Source: an uncultured Planctomycetaceae bacterium (lineage in GTDB: Bacteria; Planctomycetota; Planctomycetia; Planctomycetales; Planctomycetaceae). From it: a stretch of 64,000 nucleotides of DNA. The position numbers and the translations under genes were made by a program. This document shows, piece by piece, positions 50,501 through 57,383 of this stretch (its first letter is position 1; each line of letters opens with the position of its first letter). The stretch is taken from contig CALFSX010000151.1 of assembly GCA_937916515.1 (NCBI GenBank), positions 20,294 to 84,293 on the forward strand, in the 5' to 3' direction. The notes beneath the pieces were generated by a model. That model had not been told where the DNA came from. It did not search any database and worked only from the letters and a program-made list of their open reading frames with translations.

Positions 50501-53500
50501 TCACCGTTAACGCTATCAACGACGAACCAGTGTTCACACTGGCGACAACATCGGTCACCAGCGATGAAGATGAAGGTGCCGTTGGCCCGTTCAACCTTGT
50601 CGCAACGTCAGCCGCCGGTCCGGCAACAGCCACCGACGAATTGGCTGGTCAGGTGACAACCTTCCGTTCAGATGCTGTCCCACTGGTAACGACAGGCAAC
50701 CTTGTCTTCACGTCCTTTAACGTTTCAGCAACGGGGACGTTAACCTATGAGGTGGCACCAAATACTTCCGGTACAGCAACATTCAACATGTGGCTGACCG
50801 ATGATGGTTCAACGGCAAATGCTGACGACGACAACATCACCGATCCGGTTTTGATTACCATCAACGTTACAGCAATCGCCGACCCTCCTGTTCCTTACAG
50901 CCCGAATTACGTCATCGACGCCGGGGATGCTTTGGTTCTGGATGGTTCCGGCAGCACAGATGTCGACTTCGGTTCCGGCGTGGCAGAAGGTCTTACCTAT
51001 GAGTGGGACCTGAACAACGACGGCACAACAGATGTGACCGGCGTGAATCCAACGGTGGCCTATGCAACGCTGACAGGCCTGGGGCTGGCAGTTCCAGGAA
51101 CAAGCACGATTGGTCTGAAGGTTACGGATACCTTCTCCGGAACAACCGTCGGTACGACGGCCACAATCGACATTCTAACTGTCGACTTCGGCGACGCCCC
51201 AAACAGCTACGGAACTCTGAAGGCATCCAACGGTGCGGCACACACAATTGTGCCGGGCTTCTATCTGGGTGCCAGCGTTGACAGCGAACTGGACGGTTCT
51301 GCAGACGATGGAACTGACGAAGACGGCATTGTGTTTGACGCTGGCATGCAGGCCGACACGGTTCTGAACATTCCGTCTTACTTCACAGCCACGGCTTCCG
51401 CTGCTGGCAAACTGGACGTTTGGCTGGACTTCAACAATAACGGTGTCTTCGAAACCAGCGAACACCTTAATAATGGAACCAGTTTTGATGTTGTTGCTGG
51501 TGACAACACCTTCTCATTTGTGATTCCTGCGGGAGCTGCCGTCACCAATGTCAACACTTCGGCTCGAGCTCGCTTAAGCACAGCAGGTTCACTGGCTCCA
51601 ACGGGTCGAGCAAACGATGGGGAAGTGGAAGACTATGTGCTTCAGATTTCGCCATTGCTGGATGCAGTCGCTGTAAAACGTGTCCTGCCGATGTTCAGTC
51701 AAACCAGCGACCTGACTCCACTGCTGCAGTGGGCTCAGGCCGACGGAACACTGCCAGGATCGAATTCGTCTTACAACATTACTTTGTTGAATTCGTTGAA
51801 CCAGGTTGTTGGCTTTGAAGAAAACTTTACTGGAACGTCTCTGGAAATCAGCGATCCGCTGCCAGCCGGAACATACACCATCCAGGTGCAGTCGTTTAAT
51901 CGAGCTGGCACGGCTGGCCCTGTAACGAACCTGGGACAGTTTGAAGTAGTGGCAATGACGGTGACTTCGCCGTCAGGCACTCTGCCAAACGGATTCCCGA
52001 CTGTTACATGGACACCGGTAACTGACAGTACAGATCATTACGAACTTCAGATCGTGTCCGCCATTACGGGGCTGACGGTTGTCAGTGAAACCAACCTTTC
52101 AGCTGGTTCAACATCGTATACGGTCGCAACACAGTTGCCGATTGACAGCTATCGTGTGCGAGTTCGAGCAATCGAAACAACCACCAATCAACCTGGCGAC
52201 TGGAGCCCTTATCAGAACTTCACCGTCGCAACGGCTCCTGTACTGCAGTCGCCAACCGGCACTGTCAACACTCCACGGCCAATCCTGACATGGACGGCGA
52301 TTCCTGGAGCGTTCACTTATGACGTTCGCATTGTGGATCTCACAGACAACATCGTTCCGATTCAGTCGTTAACTGGCCTCACGACAACGTCGTACCAGCT
52401 GACAACGCCATTGGAACTGGGTGAGTACTCAATCGAAGTGCGTGCCGTCACCAGCCAGAACGCAGCGGCCAACTGGAGCACACCGGTTGTTATACTGGTT
52501 GGTGTTCCAACCGTCATCAGCCAGCCTTCAGGTCGCCTGCAGGACTCAACCCCAACGATTGCGTGGAGTGCTGTGGCCGGTGCTGAAAACTACGACGTGA
52601 TCATCGTTGACAAGCGAACCAACACCATTGTTCACCAGGTTTCCGGTCGTACAACTCTGCAATACACCGTGCCTGATGCCAATGCATTGCCGCTTGGTAA
52701 CTACGAAATTCAGGTTCGAGCCAACAATCTGCCAGCGGCCGGTTCAACCCGATCAACAGCGTCAGTGACCAGTGTTGCCACACCGTTTACTGTGTCAACG
52801 CCACCGGTTGTCACTGGTCCGGATGTCGGAATTTACGACACAACACCAACGGTCACGTTTACAACACCAGTTGGTACCGTCACCAGCGAACTGGAATTCC
52901 TTGATGGCAGCGGCAACGCTGTGTTCCGAGATGTTAACGGTAACCCGATTACCATCACGGGAATCAACGGCAACTCTTACACAGTGCCAAACAATCAGCC
53001 ACTGCCGCCCGGCCAGTATCGCGTGCGAGTTCGCTCGTACGGCAACGCTGGAACAGGTTCAACGGTTGTGTCAGACTGGAGCATTCCTCAGTTCTTCCAG
53101 GTGGGCACAGCACCAAACCTGCTGGGTCCAGCCGCTGGAATCGGATCTGCACCATTCCGCAAAACCAACGATGCCACGCCATCGTTGACATGGAACGGTT
53201 CTGTTGCTGGCGAAACCTACAACGTGTGGGTATCCAGCCTCAGCACCGGAGTCACCGTGCAGACGGTTTACGACCTGAATGCTCAAAGCTTCGAAACCAA
53301 GTCGTTGCCAAACGGTCAGTATCGCTATTGGGTGCAGGCCAACAACGGTCTGGGAGAAAAGAGTGCCTGGAGCAAGTCGTTTGACTTCCAGATCACAACC
53401 GCTCCAGTTGTGGCGGAACTGGGGCCAAGCTTTACGGACCCAACTGTTCGATGGCAGCCACCAGCCAACACGCCCGCTTCTCAGGTTGCCTACTACCAGA

Positions 53501-54696
53501 TTTGGTTCAACAAAATCGACGTCACGCCTAACGTGAAGTACGTTGTGGAAACAAATCTAACGGCCACCGAATACCTGACCGCGAATCCATTCCCGGATGG
53601 ACGGTACAAGGTCTGGACGCGAGCCTATGTGACTGGCACTGTGGCAGGTGCTCCTGTGGTTGAATCCAGCTTCAGCAATGGAGTTGTCTTTGAAGTCGGT
53701 GGGCGACCGGCCTTCAACGTGGTTGGTGATACATCAGACGACACACCGCTGTTGACATGGTCAGCGGTGACCGGTGCCGTCCGTTACGAAATCTTCCTCG
53801 CCAGCTCGGCCGCTCCATCAACACCGTTGGTGCGAGTCAGCGACCTGACGGTACCGCGTTTCCAGGTCACAACGGCTCTTCCAGCCGGCGGCTATATTGC
53901 CTGGGTGCGAGCGATCAATGCAACTGGCAAACGGTCTCCATGGAGCCTGACGTCAGAAGGTCGGTTTACGGTCAACGCTGCATCACGACCAGTAATCAAC
54001 GCCATTCCAACCAGCAGCGATTCAACTCCAACCATTACCTGGAGCCCCGCTGCGGGAGCTGACCATTACGACATCTATATTTCAACGGCTGCCAATACTG
54101 CCACGGCTTTGATTCGCAATCAAAACGTTGCAGGCACTACGTACACGCCTTCGGTTAGCTTGCCAGTCGGCAACTTCCGAGTCTGGGTGCGTGCCATCAG
54201 TGCTGGCGGTACGGCTGGACCATGGAGCACCGCAGTCAGCTTTACGATTGTTTCGAATGACATTAAGTCAATCGAAGTGGATAACATCACCATGCTGGCT
54301 TCTCTTGGTGCTCTTGCAGCACCACTGGATCCAGCGGAAGTGACGGTTAGCCTGATTCCATCAAGAATCGTTTCCGACGCTGGTCGACAAATCGCTGAAC
54401 ACCAAAGCAGCGTGGCAACGGTCGAAGACGCAACGGAAGCAAACGTGCAGCAGTTACCTGTTCAGGAAACAACTGCCGCTCAGTCCATCGCCGACGACGG
54501 TTCAGACGATGTTATGGCTAACTGGGATGCAGCCATCTGGGCTGAAGAATCGGCCGCCACGGCAAACGTCGCTGTGGTTGATTCCGTGTCGCCAGAATCT
54601 GCCGCCAACAAGTCTGAAAAGCAATCGTTCGGTTGGTTAGCAGGCCTCGCCATGCTGCCTCCCGCTTTACGGCGCCGACGAAAGTCTGAAGACTAA
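38569..54696 (+). CDS. Giant multidomain surface protein with metzincin-like zinc site
   Basis: A 5375-residue product in one uninterrupted frame. The basic start contains a LEPR-XLL-like motif (LETRSLL, 37-43). A metzincin zinc motif HEIGHLLGLGH is at 575-585. Pre-peptidase (PPC)-type domains lie near 620-740, 1625-1765, 1845-1965 and 2743-2845. Beta-helix-like tracts occur around 780-1500 and 3364-3477, cadherin-like repeats at about 3710-4104, a PKD-like domain at about 4105-4203, and a GEVED domain at 4204-4362 (ends NDGEVEDYVLQI). Nine FnIII-like repeats of 90-100 residues follow at 4364-5227. The C-terminus is a hydrophobic stretch then RRRRKSED, resembling a sorting or anchor tail without a PEP motif. 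It is probably a secreted adhesin or envelope protein; protease activity is unproven. Confidence 0.93.
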   Translation: MMLISSWLKSFQKNLQTRPRRIVRRSSSQASRQAEHLETRSLLTAPTLVGVRPNIGDFLDPGEVRDVAPKELTLQFNPGQIIDASNNRLFSNSPIIVERSGNDGTFGDGNEVPVTLGFVGIGDTVEEVVLRFAENLPDDTYRITIRGTGGNPLQNTAGEAYADGADGTFTFGLNLGAQVRAVVPQPIVRGPGGALTQNRRQIVVYFNNDRLNVASAQTAAFYQLIYTNDTVENTDDAGSFYLPTNVSYDPVANTSTLTYAQDLEVLNPGGAGTFRLRIGSNESIPLPPTSQTFVETFVSDFGTAGSATLTLEPIVTIDGNPIDVNFSTAALGAGGVPSVSVAGRQIDIVLNTDGGTTAGQLLWAINLHPEASDLVRATIAGDLVTNFAATATASSFSFMDPGSSFDNNTDLGVLTSQSQVLTGQIRSVDYPFDFPGNTDEIGHRDIDVSEESHIEVAPDSNPQISTLFYNFQRNYGFSPQGAQLSNLITENQKQRAREVFELYSHYLGVQFVETDNLGFTIVTGDLRAIDPNILTGAGGVTAQSSRALNLAIMDNAEGAAWDDSRGGSWFSSAFHEIGHLLGLGHAYDLPDLTVSGAFEGPVVETTTAEPDFPGDADIVHGQLLYRPENRDIDLYRFEVAATGLFSAETVAERLADASLLDTTMRLFREKLDGTRELVSQNDDYFSEDSLISLTLTPGVYFLGVSASGNDAYNPEIADSGMNGTTQGEYRLQISFRPDASSTILDATGVPLDGDLDGLAGGEFNFWFRAATPANTHYVDRIAPNGGTGTLASPFNEIDLALAAASPGDIVRIVGNAGADGDASELADNVAYQIGLDDSGNALRDGGSFEIPQDVVVMIDGGALLKFQDTFIVAGSTSSTVDRSGASVQLLGTPENDVVLTSWRDETVGQDTTPTPTSPNQGNWGGVVFRRDVDNDENRLNYERLGIFMDYIAFANISYGGGKLQIDSVEQVINPVTLFESRPGIYNNFITLSEDSAISADPDSFEETTFVTPFYQNVAFTPDYSRIGPDIYGNTLIDNSTNGLFVRIQTAPGNPTSKLTVTGRFDDKDIVHVIAENLEIQGTPGGPFLELAAPPVVLVTLNASAGGTLGNGDYNYRVVFVDSSGNTSPPSEVTRSVTLAGANGSVTLGNLPPASAPYNGRLLYRSQDTGTGPYELVAILNASSTSYFDDGTTLTGILDETLVGRNRARLDASLVIDPNVIVKLESARIEVGLGAQIIAEGSAGQEIVFTSRLDDRFGAGGTFDTNNDDKVNNEAVPGAGNWGGFYLSPVAAASFDNVLITFGGGIIPTNGDFAAFNVIEAHQADLRVTNSVLEENADGTGGSAPAERFGRSANAAATIFARGTQPILIGNTVRNNAGPFVSINVNALNSTYVADTGRSRGGADLFGGYEDNQGPLIDGNLLGGNGINGMVVRGEVLTTQSVWDDTDIVHVLFDEVIDPNFHTYGGIRLNSDSDASLVVKLQGDDAGFTAGGKPLDIDDRIGGTLQVVGQPFFPVILTSFSDDTVGAGFDLAGLPLTDTNGDGASTGVVGDWRSLEITQYANDRNVGVYNENEVTAAIGAGTNSTARDAEFIGDLGKYNLRTTNPDGTHTIQNTADNNLRLGFEINGSINSPGDVDVYSFTGVAGSEVWIDIDRSTMSLDTVVELITSSGTILALSDNSYAESQGQYPVFARTASSIRANSLNKSQYISDDLYGTNPRDAGMRVILPGVFGGTGTYQIRVRSSNIDSLDPSANRADLLDPAKVFNGITFGSYQLQIRLQETDEVPGSSIVFADIRFATNGIEIYGQPSHSPLSGEYGESTTGNNNSAGAAENVGNILNTDTASVAIAGTISAPTDVDWYRFNVSFDDIQDIPGHTDPNRYASVVFDVDYADGASRGNLQAHVFDGAGRLILTATDSNVSDDRSGPLEGADADDLSRGSFGNLDPFIGPFELPEGDYFLVISSNGTIPSVLDQTTSTNPTSNTIRLEPLTSITRIADETFSGGQGTATPAIYDLYDNEQGQNLTAFHLGDVNLFVSTGRFVRMVDPFTGTVETVLGDVGQAGVHGDIAMRPDGDLFAFEFDGTSDAALNSYIRIDTGTAAFTGVGDDGIQTFNFDAGGNVVQTNASLFTEALTYLGTGTNDGRLVATRRGAYNGTYLPDRNNILYAFNISSGAAVSNGGARTENARAANGAGTDVVELGRIPAAGTVTGLANLPTGLFAVDDLGFLYRINPNNGAILATVNVGLGGIAFEGLAAGPNEVEGGAYATTLFGIDSFGEVFAFNTLGILQPIFTDGQTSIQTGIAGAVGLDFGTLDRNLWATTGNRGLDVGHGTPASPDATRVDVPGGTSLYFGNQRGGAAAGNKNNLTTAPINDYNFPGGAHGSFVSNPFSLEDYSSADKPVLYFNYLLETASNDYIPGVRPMTDSLRAYVGDGTTWSLLATNNSFRDLGALDDEQDFSPTGGPTAAPTTQLYRDVHELYDEAGTPVWRQARLDLSSFAGRDNLRLRFEFATAGSVNVGDITTVGEELYALPGDKLRDGQSYILEGVNQFEFDMGHTLVVPSAKLILEQETFEIQGTLFEFDKNGDGAQLSGIVIAINDDMSPVEIAVLMERAIDNAAITDLKTYRDGNRINLMLEPPMLPIDPNVTLVQSAGAGLQLDGSPGVTPGTTSVVIHSGMSSADVAEVISQRMADHLLPAGVYREAEPNDAPNVFASQNLENVSWTLEANNTITDSTVLPHVSIIGTSSLFTGTDFYRFDVPADGSRVVVDLDGTTPGFNSMIRIVDEMGNMLFENIVGGNLDVASNTIQDAFLDVTLDAGTFFVQVGVPPSLGGALPTARYTMHLSVEGHAVDAGPEPAAALVVDRSIIKGNADLIRVIGHYVTDQGPLGLTTSLPGDGFGGFGASQPSLRGVANNFEGVYIDDIIIGLAERGEMVTGAPANTSFATNQEVNDPFNLNPYQDILEGAYDVEIRRASDYAVGSGAPNAAFRTFGSNDRLTSQQTLFVAPAWNLRDGQTFTLSDGVDTVVFEYEDINVGDGVAQGHFEISFDPYAPSADGGLVGESASVIARRIRDAINSGSVQGILDVSASLADGAADDSTFSASNRVNIYGNAVFTLTDGLQNPGTSTAPEGVSGSVAFIGNTNGSSTLFSFSNTSGLLDPTTGFAERIDTIAIQLPTGQNFDPNPLMGGTGNGPTINPASDFDPLTFTTLDLLNPRIPVFTFNGDFDTLTIAFSPNRGPGFDENDQLIFGLDVDYSPEPINLIGSVVEITFSSGRTVLAEFVIDPSNASIAILRDISEPTVVQFNESYGDTNRTRDQGQILIHSNVISDSEGWGILADAGTRSGAPNPTGAGTLPHAGPVRNLQEINSNRTVPGVVIANNVLSINGTGGILFSGDNAAGVLGAVPFGRIINNTIVGDNSGTGIRVEQNASPTLLNNIVADLTTGILVDGTSQALGTVVGATLYRGNATNANTGIIGLGSFPIQLSATDPLFVDQANRNYYPAPNSMAIDSSLDGLGDRTSMITVRNPLGIGVSPILSPSRDVFGQLRGDDPDVATPASQGANVFKDRGAIDRVDFFQPTAALTDPLDGGVADLDPTINTAWVNLADPVRQFVVSLNDVGIGVDDSSVDLTGAQFKLFTDISGAFTELIADVDYKFVYNSTTNEAIFRAVTVFPFEARYRIEVNNNNATTDGIDGIRDLAGNYLAANETDGTTKFHMLVTDGVNDPPINVAPAYVSMLEDATLVFSTANGRQISVSDADVHLGNNRLQVTLTVSEGVLTLAGATSDTSGVTGLTFSVGDGYNDTTITFEGDVADINNALNGLSYQPPQEYFNLLPTDTPPSSTPVTITMVTSDLGQFTGPPSPTETDTSVIEIDVVSVNDPPTFDPISDPPAVDEDSTAQTIVGFAQNASPGPANENFQTVTFAVGPDITVANTGNIAFTSGPSVDASGTLTYEVAPNTNGTATFLLTAVDSDGATSAPQQFTITVNAINDEPVFTLATTSVTSDEDEGAVGPFNLVATSAAGPATATDELAGQVTTFRSDAVPLVTTGNLVFTSFNVSATGTLTYEVAPNTSGTATFNMWLTDDGSTANADDDNITDPVLITINVTAIADPPVPYSPNYVIDAGDALVLDGSGSTDVDFGSGVAEGLTYEWDLNNDGTTDVTGVNPTVAYATLTGLGLAVPGTSTIGLKVTDTFSGTTVGTTATIDILTVDFGDAPNSYGTLKASNGAAHTIVPGFYLGASVDSELDGSADDGTDEDGIVFDAGMQADTVLNIPSYFTATASAAGKLDVWLDFNNNGVFETSEHLNNGTSFDVVAGDNTFSFVIPAGAAVTNVNTSARARLSTAGSLAPTGRANDGEVEDYVLQISPLLDAVAVKRVLPMFSQTSDLTPLLQWAQADGTLPGSNSSYNITLLNSLNQVVGFEENFTGTSLEISDPLPAGTYTIQVQSFNRAGTAGPVTNLGQFEVVAMTVTSPSGTLPNGFPTVTWTPVTDSTDHYELQIVSAITGLTVVSETNLSAGSTSYTVATQLPIDSYRVRVRAIETTTNQPGDWSPYQNFTVATAPVLQSPTGTVNTPRPILTWTAIPGAFTYDVRIVDLTDNIVPIQSLTGLTTTSYQLTTPLELGEYSIEVRAVTSQNAAANWSTPVVILVGVPTVISQPSGRLQDSTPTIAWSAVAGAENYDVIIVDKRTNTIVHQVSGRTTLQYTVPDANALPLGNYEIQVRANNLPAAGSTRSTASVTSVATPFTVSTPPVVTGPDVGIYDTTPTVTFTTPVGTVTSELEFLDGSGNAVFRDVNGNPITITGINGNSYTVPNNQPLPPGQYRVRVRSYGNAGTGSTVVSDWSIPQFFQVGTAPNLLGPAAGIGSAPFRKTNDATPSLTWNGSVAGETYNVWVSSLSTGVTVQTVYDLNAQSFETKSLPNGQYRYWVQANNGLGEKSAWSKSFDFQITTAPVVAELGPSFTDPTVRWQPPANTPASQVAYYQIWFNKIDVTPNVKYVVETNLTATEYLTANPFPDGRYKVWTRAYVTGTVAGAPVVESSFSNGVVFEVGGRPAFNVVGDTSDDTPLLTWSAVTGAVRYEIFLASSAAPSTPLVRVSDLTVPRFQVTTALPAGGYIAWVRAINATGKRSPWSLTSEGRFTVNAASRPVINAIPTSSDSTPTITWSPAAGADHYDIYISTAANTATALIRNQNVAGTTYTPSVSLPVGNFRVWVRAISAGGTAGPWSTAVSFTIVSNDIKSIEVDNITMLASLGALAAPLDPAEVTVSLIPSRIVSDAGRQIAEHQSSVATVEDATEANVQQLPVQETTAAQSIADDGSDDVMANWDAAIWAEESAATANVAVVDSVSPESAANKSEKQSFGWLAGLAMLPPALRRRRKSED

Positions 54697-54788
54697 TGTG
54701 ACTAGACGCGATTGTGAAAGCTTCGGCATAAACACTCGCAAATAGAATGTCGCCTGACTGAAACGTCTTGTGGCATCCAAAATTCGCC

Positions 54789-54817
54789 AAAGGCTGAGAC
54801 TCCCCGTCTCAGCCTTT
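54789..54817 (+). terminator. Probable terminator after the giant gene
   Basis: A perfect 12-bp stem (AAAGGCTGAGAC / GTCTCAGCCTTT) with a TCCCC loop begins 93 bases after the stop and is followed by GTGCGTTTT. Outer bases TTCGCC and GGCGAA extend the symmetry. Confidence 0.7.
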
Positions 54818-54890
54818 GTGCGTTTTGGCGAACGGAATTCTGACCTTTGTACCCGGAGTCGCCAGACTTCGGGCATTGAACCAGTCGCGG

Positions 54891-54953
54891 CAGGTCCGGT
54901 TCCCACCGGACATTTTCGCGGAATTCGCACTCGTCCGGTAGGAACCGGACCTA
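54891..54953. repeat. Nested inverted repeat with GTCCGGT motifs
   Basis: Arms 54891-54911 and 54933-54953 are reverse complements at 19 of 21 positions, and each arm is itself a small hairpin (GTCCGGT ... ACCGGAC). Such self-complementary, arm-within-arm structures are typical of dispersed REP-like elements. It lies between the giant gene and the next LEPR-like gene. Confidence 0.7.
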
Positions 54954-55095
54954 CACCGACTGACGGAAGCCAGTGCGGGGTCCGTTTTGCAGCCCTGCCC
55001 GATGAAATTTTTCAATTTCCAAACATAGCTGCGCATGTAAATCGGGCACCTACGACTTTAGGCAATGCCGTACACCGTATTTGATAAGTCGTTTA

Positions 55096-55122
55096 CACAG
55101 ACGGGCGAAGCGCTAGTCTGTG
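55096..55122. promoter_or_regulatory. Hairpin in the leader of the beta-solenoid protein gene
   Basis: CACAGAC and GTCTGTG pair across a 13-base loop, about 80 bases before the start codon. It could be an operator or a leader RNA hairpin. Confidence 0.4.
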
Positions 55123-55202
55123 GCTAACGCACCACCATGCTTATTGTTGTGTTAGCAGCGTCAACGTGAGCGGTTTTTCTTCACTTACAGCGGAATCCAT
55201 GT

Positions 55203-57383
55203 ATGTCAGATTTTCCAAAACGTAACGGACAGACCAGAATCGAAACGCTTGAAGAACTGATTCTGATGTCTGCATCGGCAATTGAGCTCGACGTGGAATT
55301 GCCCGAACAGTTCGCGCTGGACAACTCAGACCTGGAAGGAACCGATGAACTATTTCACGGCGATACTGAGAACGAATTCAACGTACAGATCGCTCAGTCG
55401 GGCGTGGCCAACAGCAAAGAATCAGTCGATGGCGGCAACACAGAACAAACATCTGAGTTCCTTCAACCAGTGGCGTTCAGCAATACCAGTGCGGCAGCAA
55501 ATTCAACGGGCAGCGCCGGGACACTGGTCGATGCCGCAACAACAGAAGCACCTGCGCCGTATTCGCAGTACATTGAACTGAACGGTGAGGACAATGCGGC
55601 GGTGCTGGAAGACAATGGCAACCCGCTTGACGACCTGGTTCAGCTTCGCAGTACCAACGGAACGTTTGAAACAATCGTCTTCCGGCTGCCCACCGATCAA
55701 TTGGTAATTGACCTGGGAAGCGGTAACGACAGTCTGGTCGTCGAAGGCCTGGAACTCGGGGCCCTCTCTGCCGACGTATTCATTTACGGGCAGCAGGGCG
55801 ATGATTCCATAAACCTCAGATCGCTCAAGACACTCAACGACGTTTACGTCTACGACGTGGAAGGCGACAATTCTTTGAGTTCCGTCAGGTTGGAGATCGG
55901 CGGCAATCTGTACATCAGCGATGGCGATGGTGACCAGAATGCTTCTATTGGCGGAACAGTGACTGGTGATGTCTACATTAACAGCAGCAGCGGCAACAGC
56001 GAAATCAACGTTGGCACTGATCGCTCGTTGGGAAATTCCGGGGTAATTGGTGGGTCGGTATTTGTTGACAACAAGGGAGTTGGCTCCGACTCAGTGCGAT
56101 TAACCGGACGAATTGAAGGCGACTTCTACATTGACGCCGGCGACGGAGACTTCGAGTTGACATCGATCTTCTCGTCTGTCTATGGCTCGTTGTTTACGAA
56201 TGTCGACAATGGCGATTCAACATTCCTTCTTGGCGATTTTGATGCAGGCCAGGCCAGCTATTTCAGCAGTGGTGAAGGAGACACCGACACCTTCCTGACA
56301 GCGGCAATCTTCCATGACGGTTTAACGATCCAGAACGGGCTCGGCTTTGACAAACTGCAAGTGGACGGCACCAGTATTCTAGCTGGAGGGCGGGACGTGC
56401 CATTTGCACTTCGGAAATCCGGACTTCTGACTGTCAATAACGGTGACGGTGGCAGCCTGACCGTACTTAACGGCGCTGAACGCGAGTTTGATTTGAATTT
56501 AGATGAGTTTCGACTTTCCAACGGCCTGGGCACAGACACCATCGAAATTCTGCTGCGTGAACGCGACACTCTCAATACATTCTATGTCAACAATGGCGAC
56601 GGCGACACAACGATTGAAATTGTCGGAAGTTCGACGTTGAATGCTGCCACGTTGATCAGTGGTGACGGAACTGACATTTTCTCATTGGACGGCGTCGACA
56701 TTGAAAATGATCTGATTATTGACACCGGTGACGGCGAACGCACGGTGGACATCCAGAATGCTGAAATCGGCAACATTATTATCAGCGGCTCTGCGGCTGT
56801 TGAAACGGTTTATGGCGACGGCGACGACGAAATCTTCGCTCCCATCGGCAACAACCTTATTGATGGTGGAGCAGGCGATGACGTACTGGTTGTTTATGAA
56901 GGCTCCAGCACAGACTATGAGATTCAATACGAACCAGATGGTCGTGTGATCGTGACAGGACCGGGACTTGATGGTTCAACCGTCCGCAACGAACTGACCA
57001 ACGTGGAACGCATTCTGTTTAACGACGGGGAAATTCTACTAAGCGATCAGGGCGTGGATAATCCGATTACAATTTCGGGGACAGACGCTGATGACTGGAT
57101 CGCAGTTCCGGAACAGGGCGGTAATGTTGAAGCAGGCGATGGAGACGATTCAATCTACGCTCCGCTCAGCGACACATTCAACGAAATCGACGGCGGCTTG
57201 GGAACCGATACTCTGATCATCTATGAAGGCGGGCGAGCAGACTATTCCGTGCGACGGCCATCAAGCTCATCGTTCGTGGAGATCGAAGGGCCGGGACTGA
57301 ACGGAAGCACGGTCATTAATCGTCTGACCGATGTCGAATTCATTCTGTTCACAGACGGACTTGTGAAGGTTGAAGATCTCTAA
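55203..57383 (+). CDS. Acidic beta-solenoid / RTX-like protein with LEPR-XLL-like start
   Basis: The 726-residue product is very acidic. Residues 13-24 (IETLEELILMSA) resemble the LEPR-XLL motif found at the start of large planctomycete and proteobacterial repeat proteins. The middle (about 140-530) has many short GDGD-containing strands (ISDGDGDQNASIGG, VNNGDGDTTIEIVG), suggesting a calcium-bound beta-solenoid. The C-terminus holds two tandem RTX-like modules (about 537-640 and 645-726), each with GDGDD, DGG-G-D and a GPGL(D/N)GSTV-LT-VE-ILF block. No classical signal peptide is seen, so export route is unknown. It follows the giant gene and shares its type of start, suggesting joint surface use. 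Confidence 0.82.
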   Translation: MSDFPKRNGQTRIETLEELILMSASAIELDVELPEQFALDNSDLEGTDELFHGDTENEFNVQIAQSGVANSKESVDGGNTEQTSEFLQPVAFSNTSAAANSTGSAGTLVDAATTEAPAPYSQYIELNGEDNAAVLEDNGNPLDDLVQLRSTNGTFETIVFRLPTDQLVIDLGSGNDSLVVEGLELGALSADVFIYGQQGDDSINLRSLKTLNDVYVYDVEGDNSLSSVRLEIGGNLYISDGDGDQNASIGGTVTGDVYINSSSGNSEINVGTDRSLGNSGVIGGSVFVDNKGVGSDSVRLTGRIEGDFYIDAGDGDFELTSIFSSVYGSLFTNVDNGDSTFLLGDFDAGQASYFSSGEGDTDTFLTAAIFHDGLTIQNGLGFDKLQVDGTSILAGGRDVPFALRKSGLLTVNNGDGGSLTVLNGAEREFDLNLDEFRLSNGLGTDTIEILLRERDTLNTFYVNNGDGDTTIEIVGSSTLNAATLISGDGTDIFSLDGVDIENDLIIDTGDGERTVDIQNAEIGNIIISGSAAVETVYGDGDDEIFAPIGNNLIDGGAGDDVLVVYEGSSTDYEIQYEPDGRVIVTGPGLDGSTVRNELTNVERILFNDGEILLSDQGVDNPITISGTDADDWIAVPEQGGNVEAGDGDDSIYAPLSDTFNEIDGGLGTDTLIIYEGGRADYSVRRPSSSSFVEIEGPGLNGSTVINRLTDVEFILFTDGLVKVEDL

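Noticed and set aside
38569..54696. Possibility that the giant frame joins several genes by error
   Set aside because: One frame without stops for 16 kb, with ordered domains and an N-terminal motif and C-terminal tail only at its ends.
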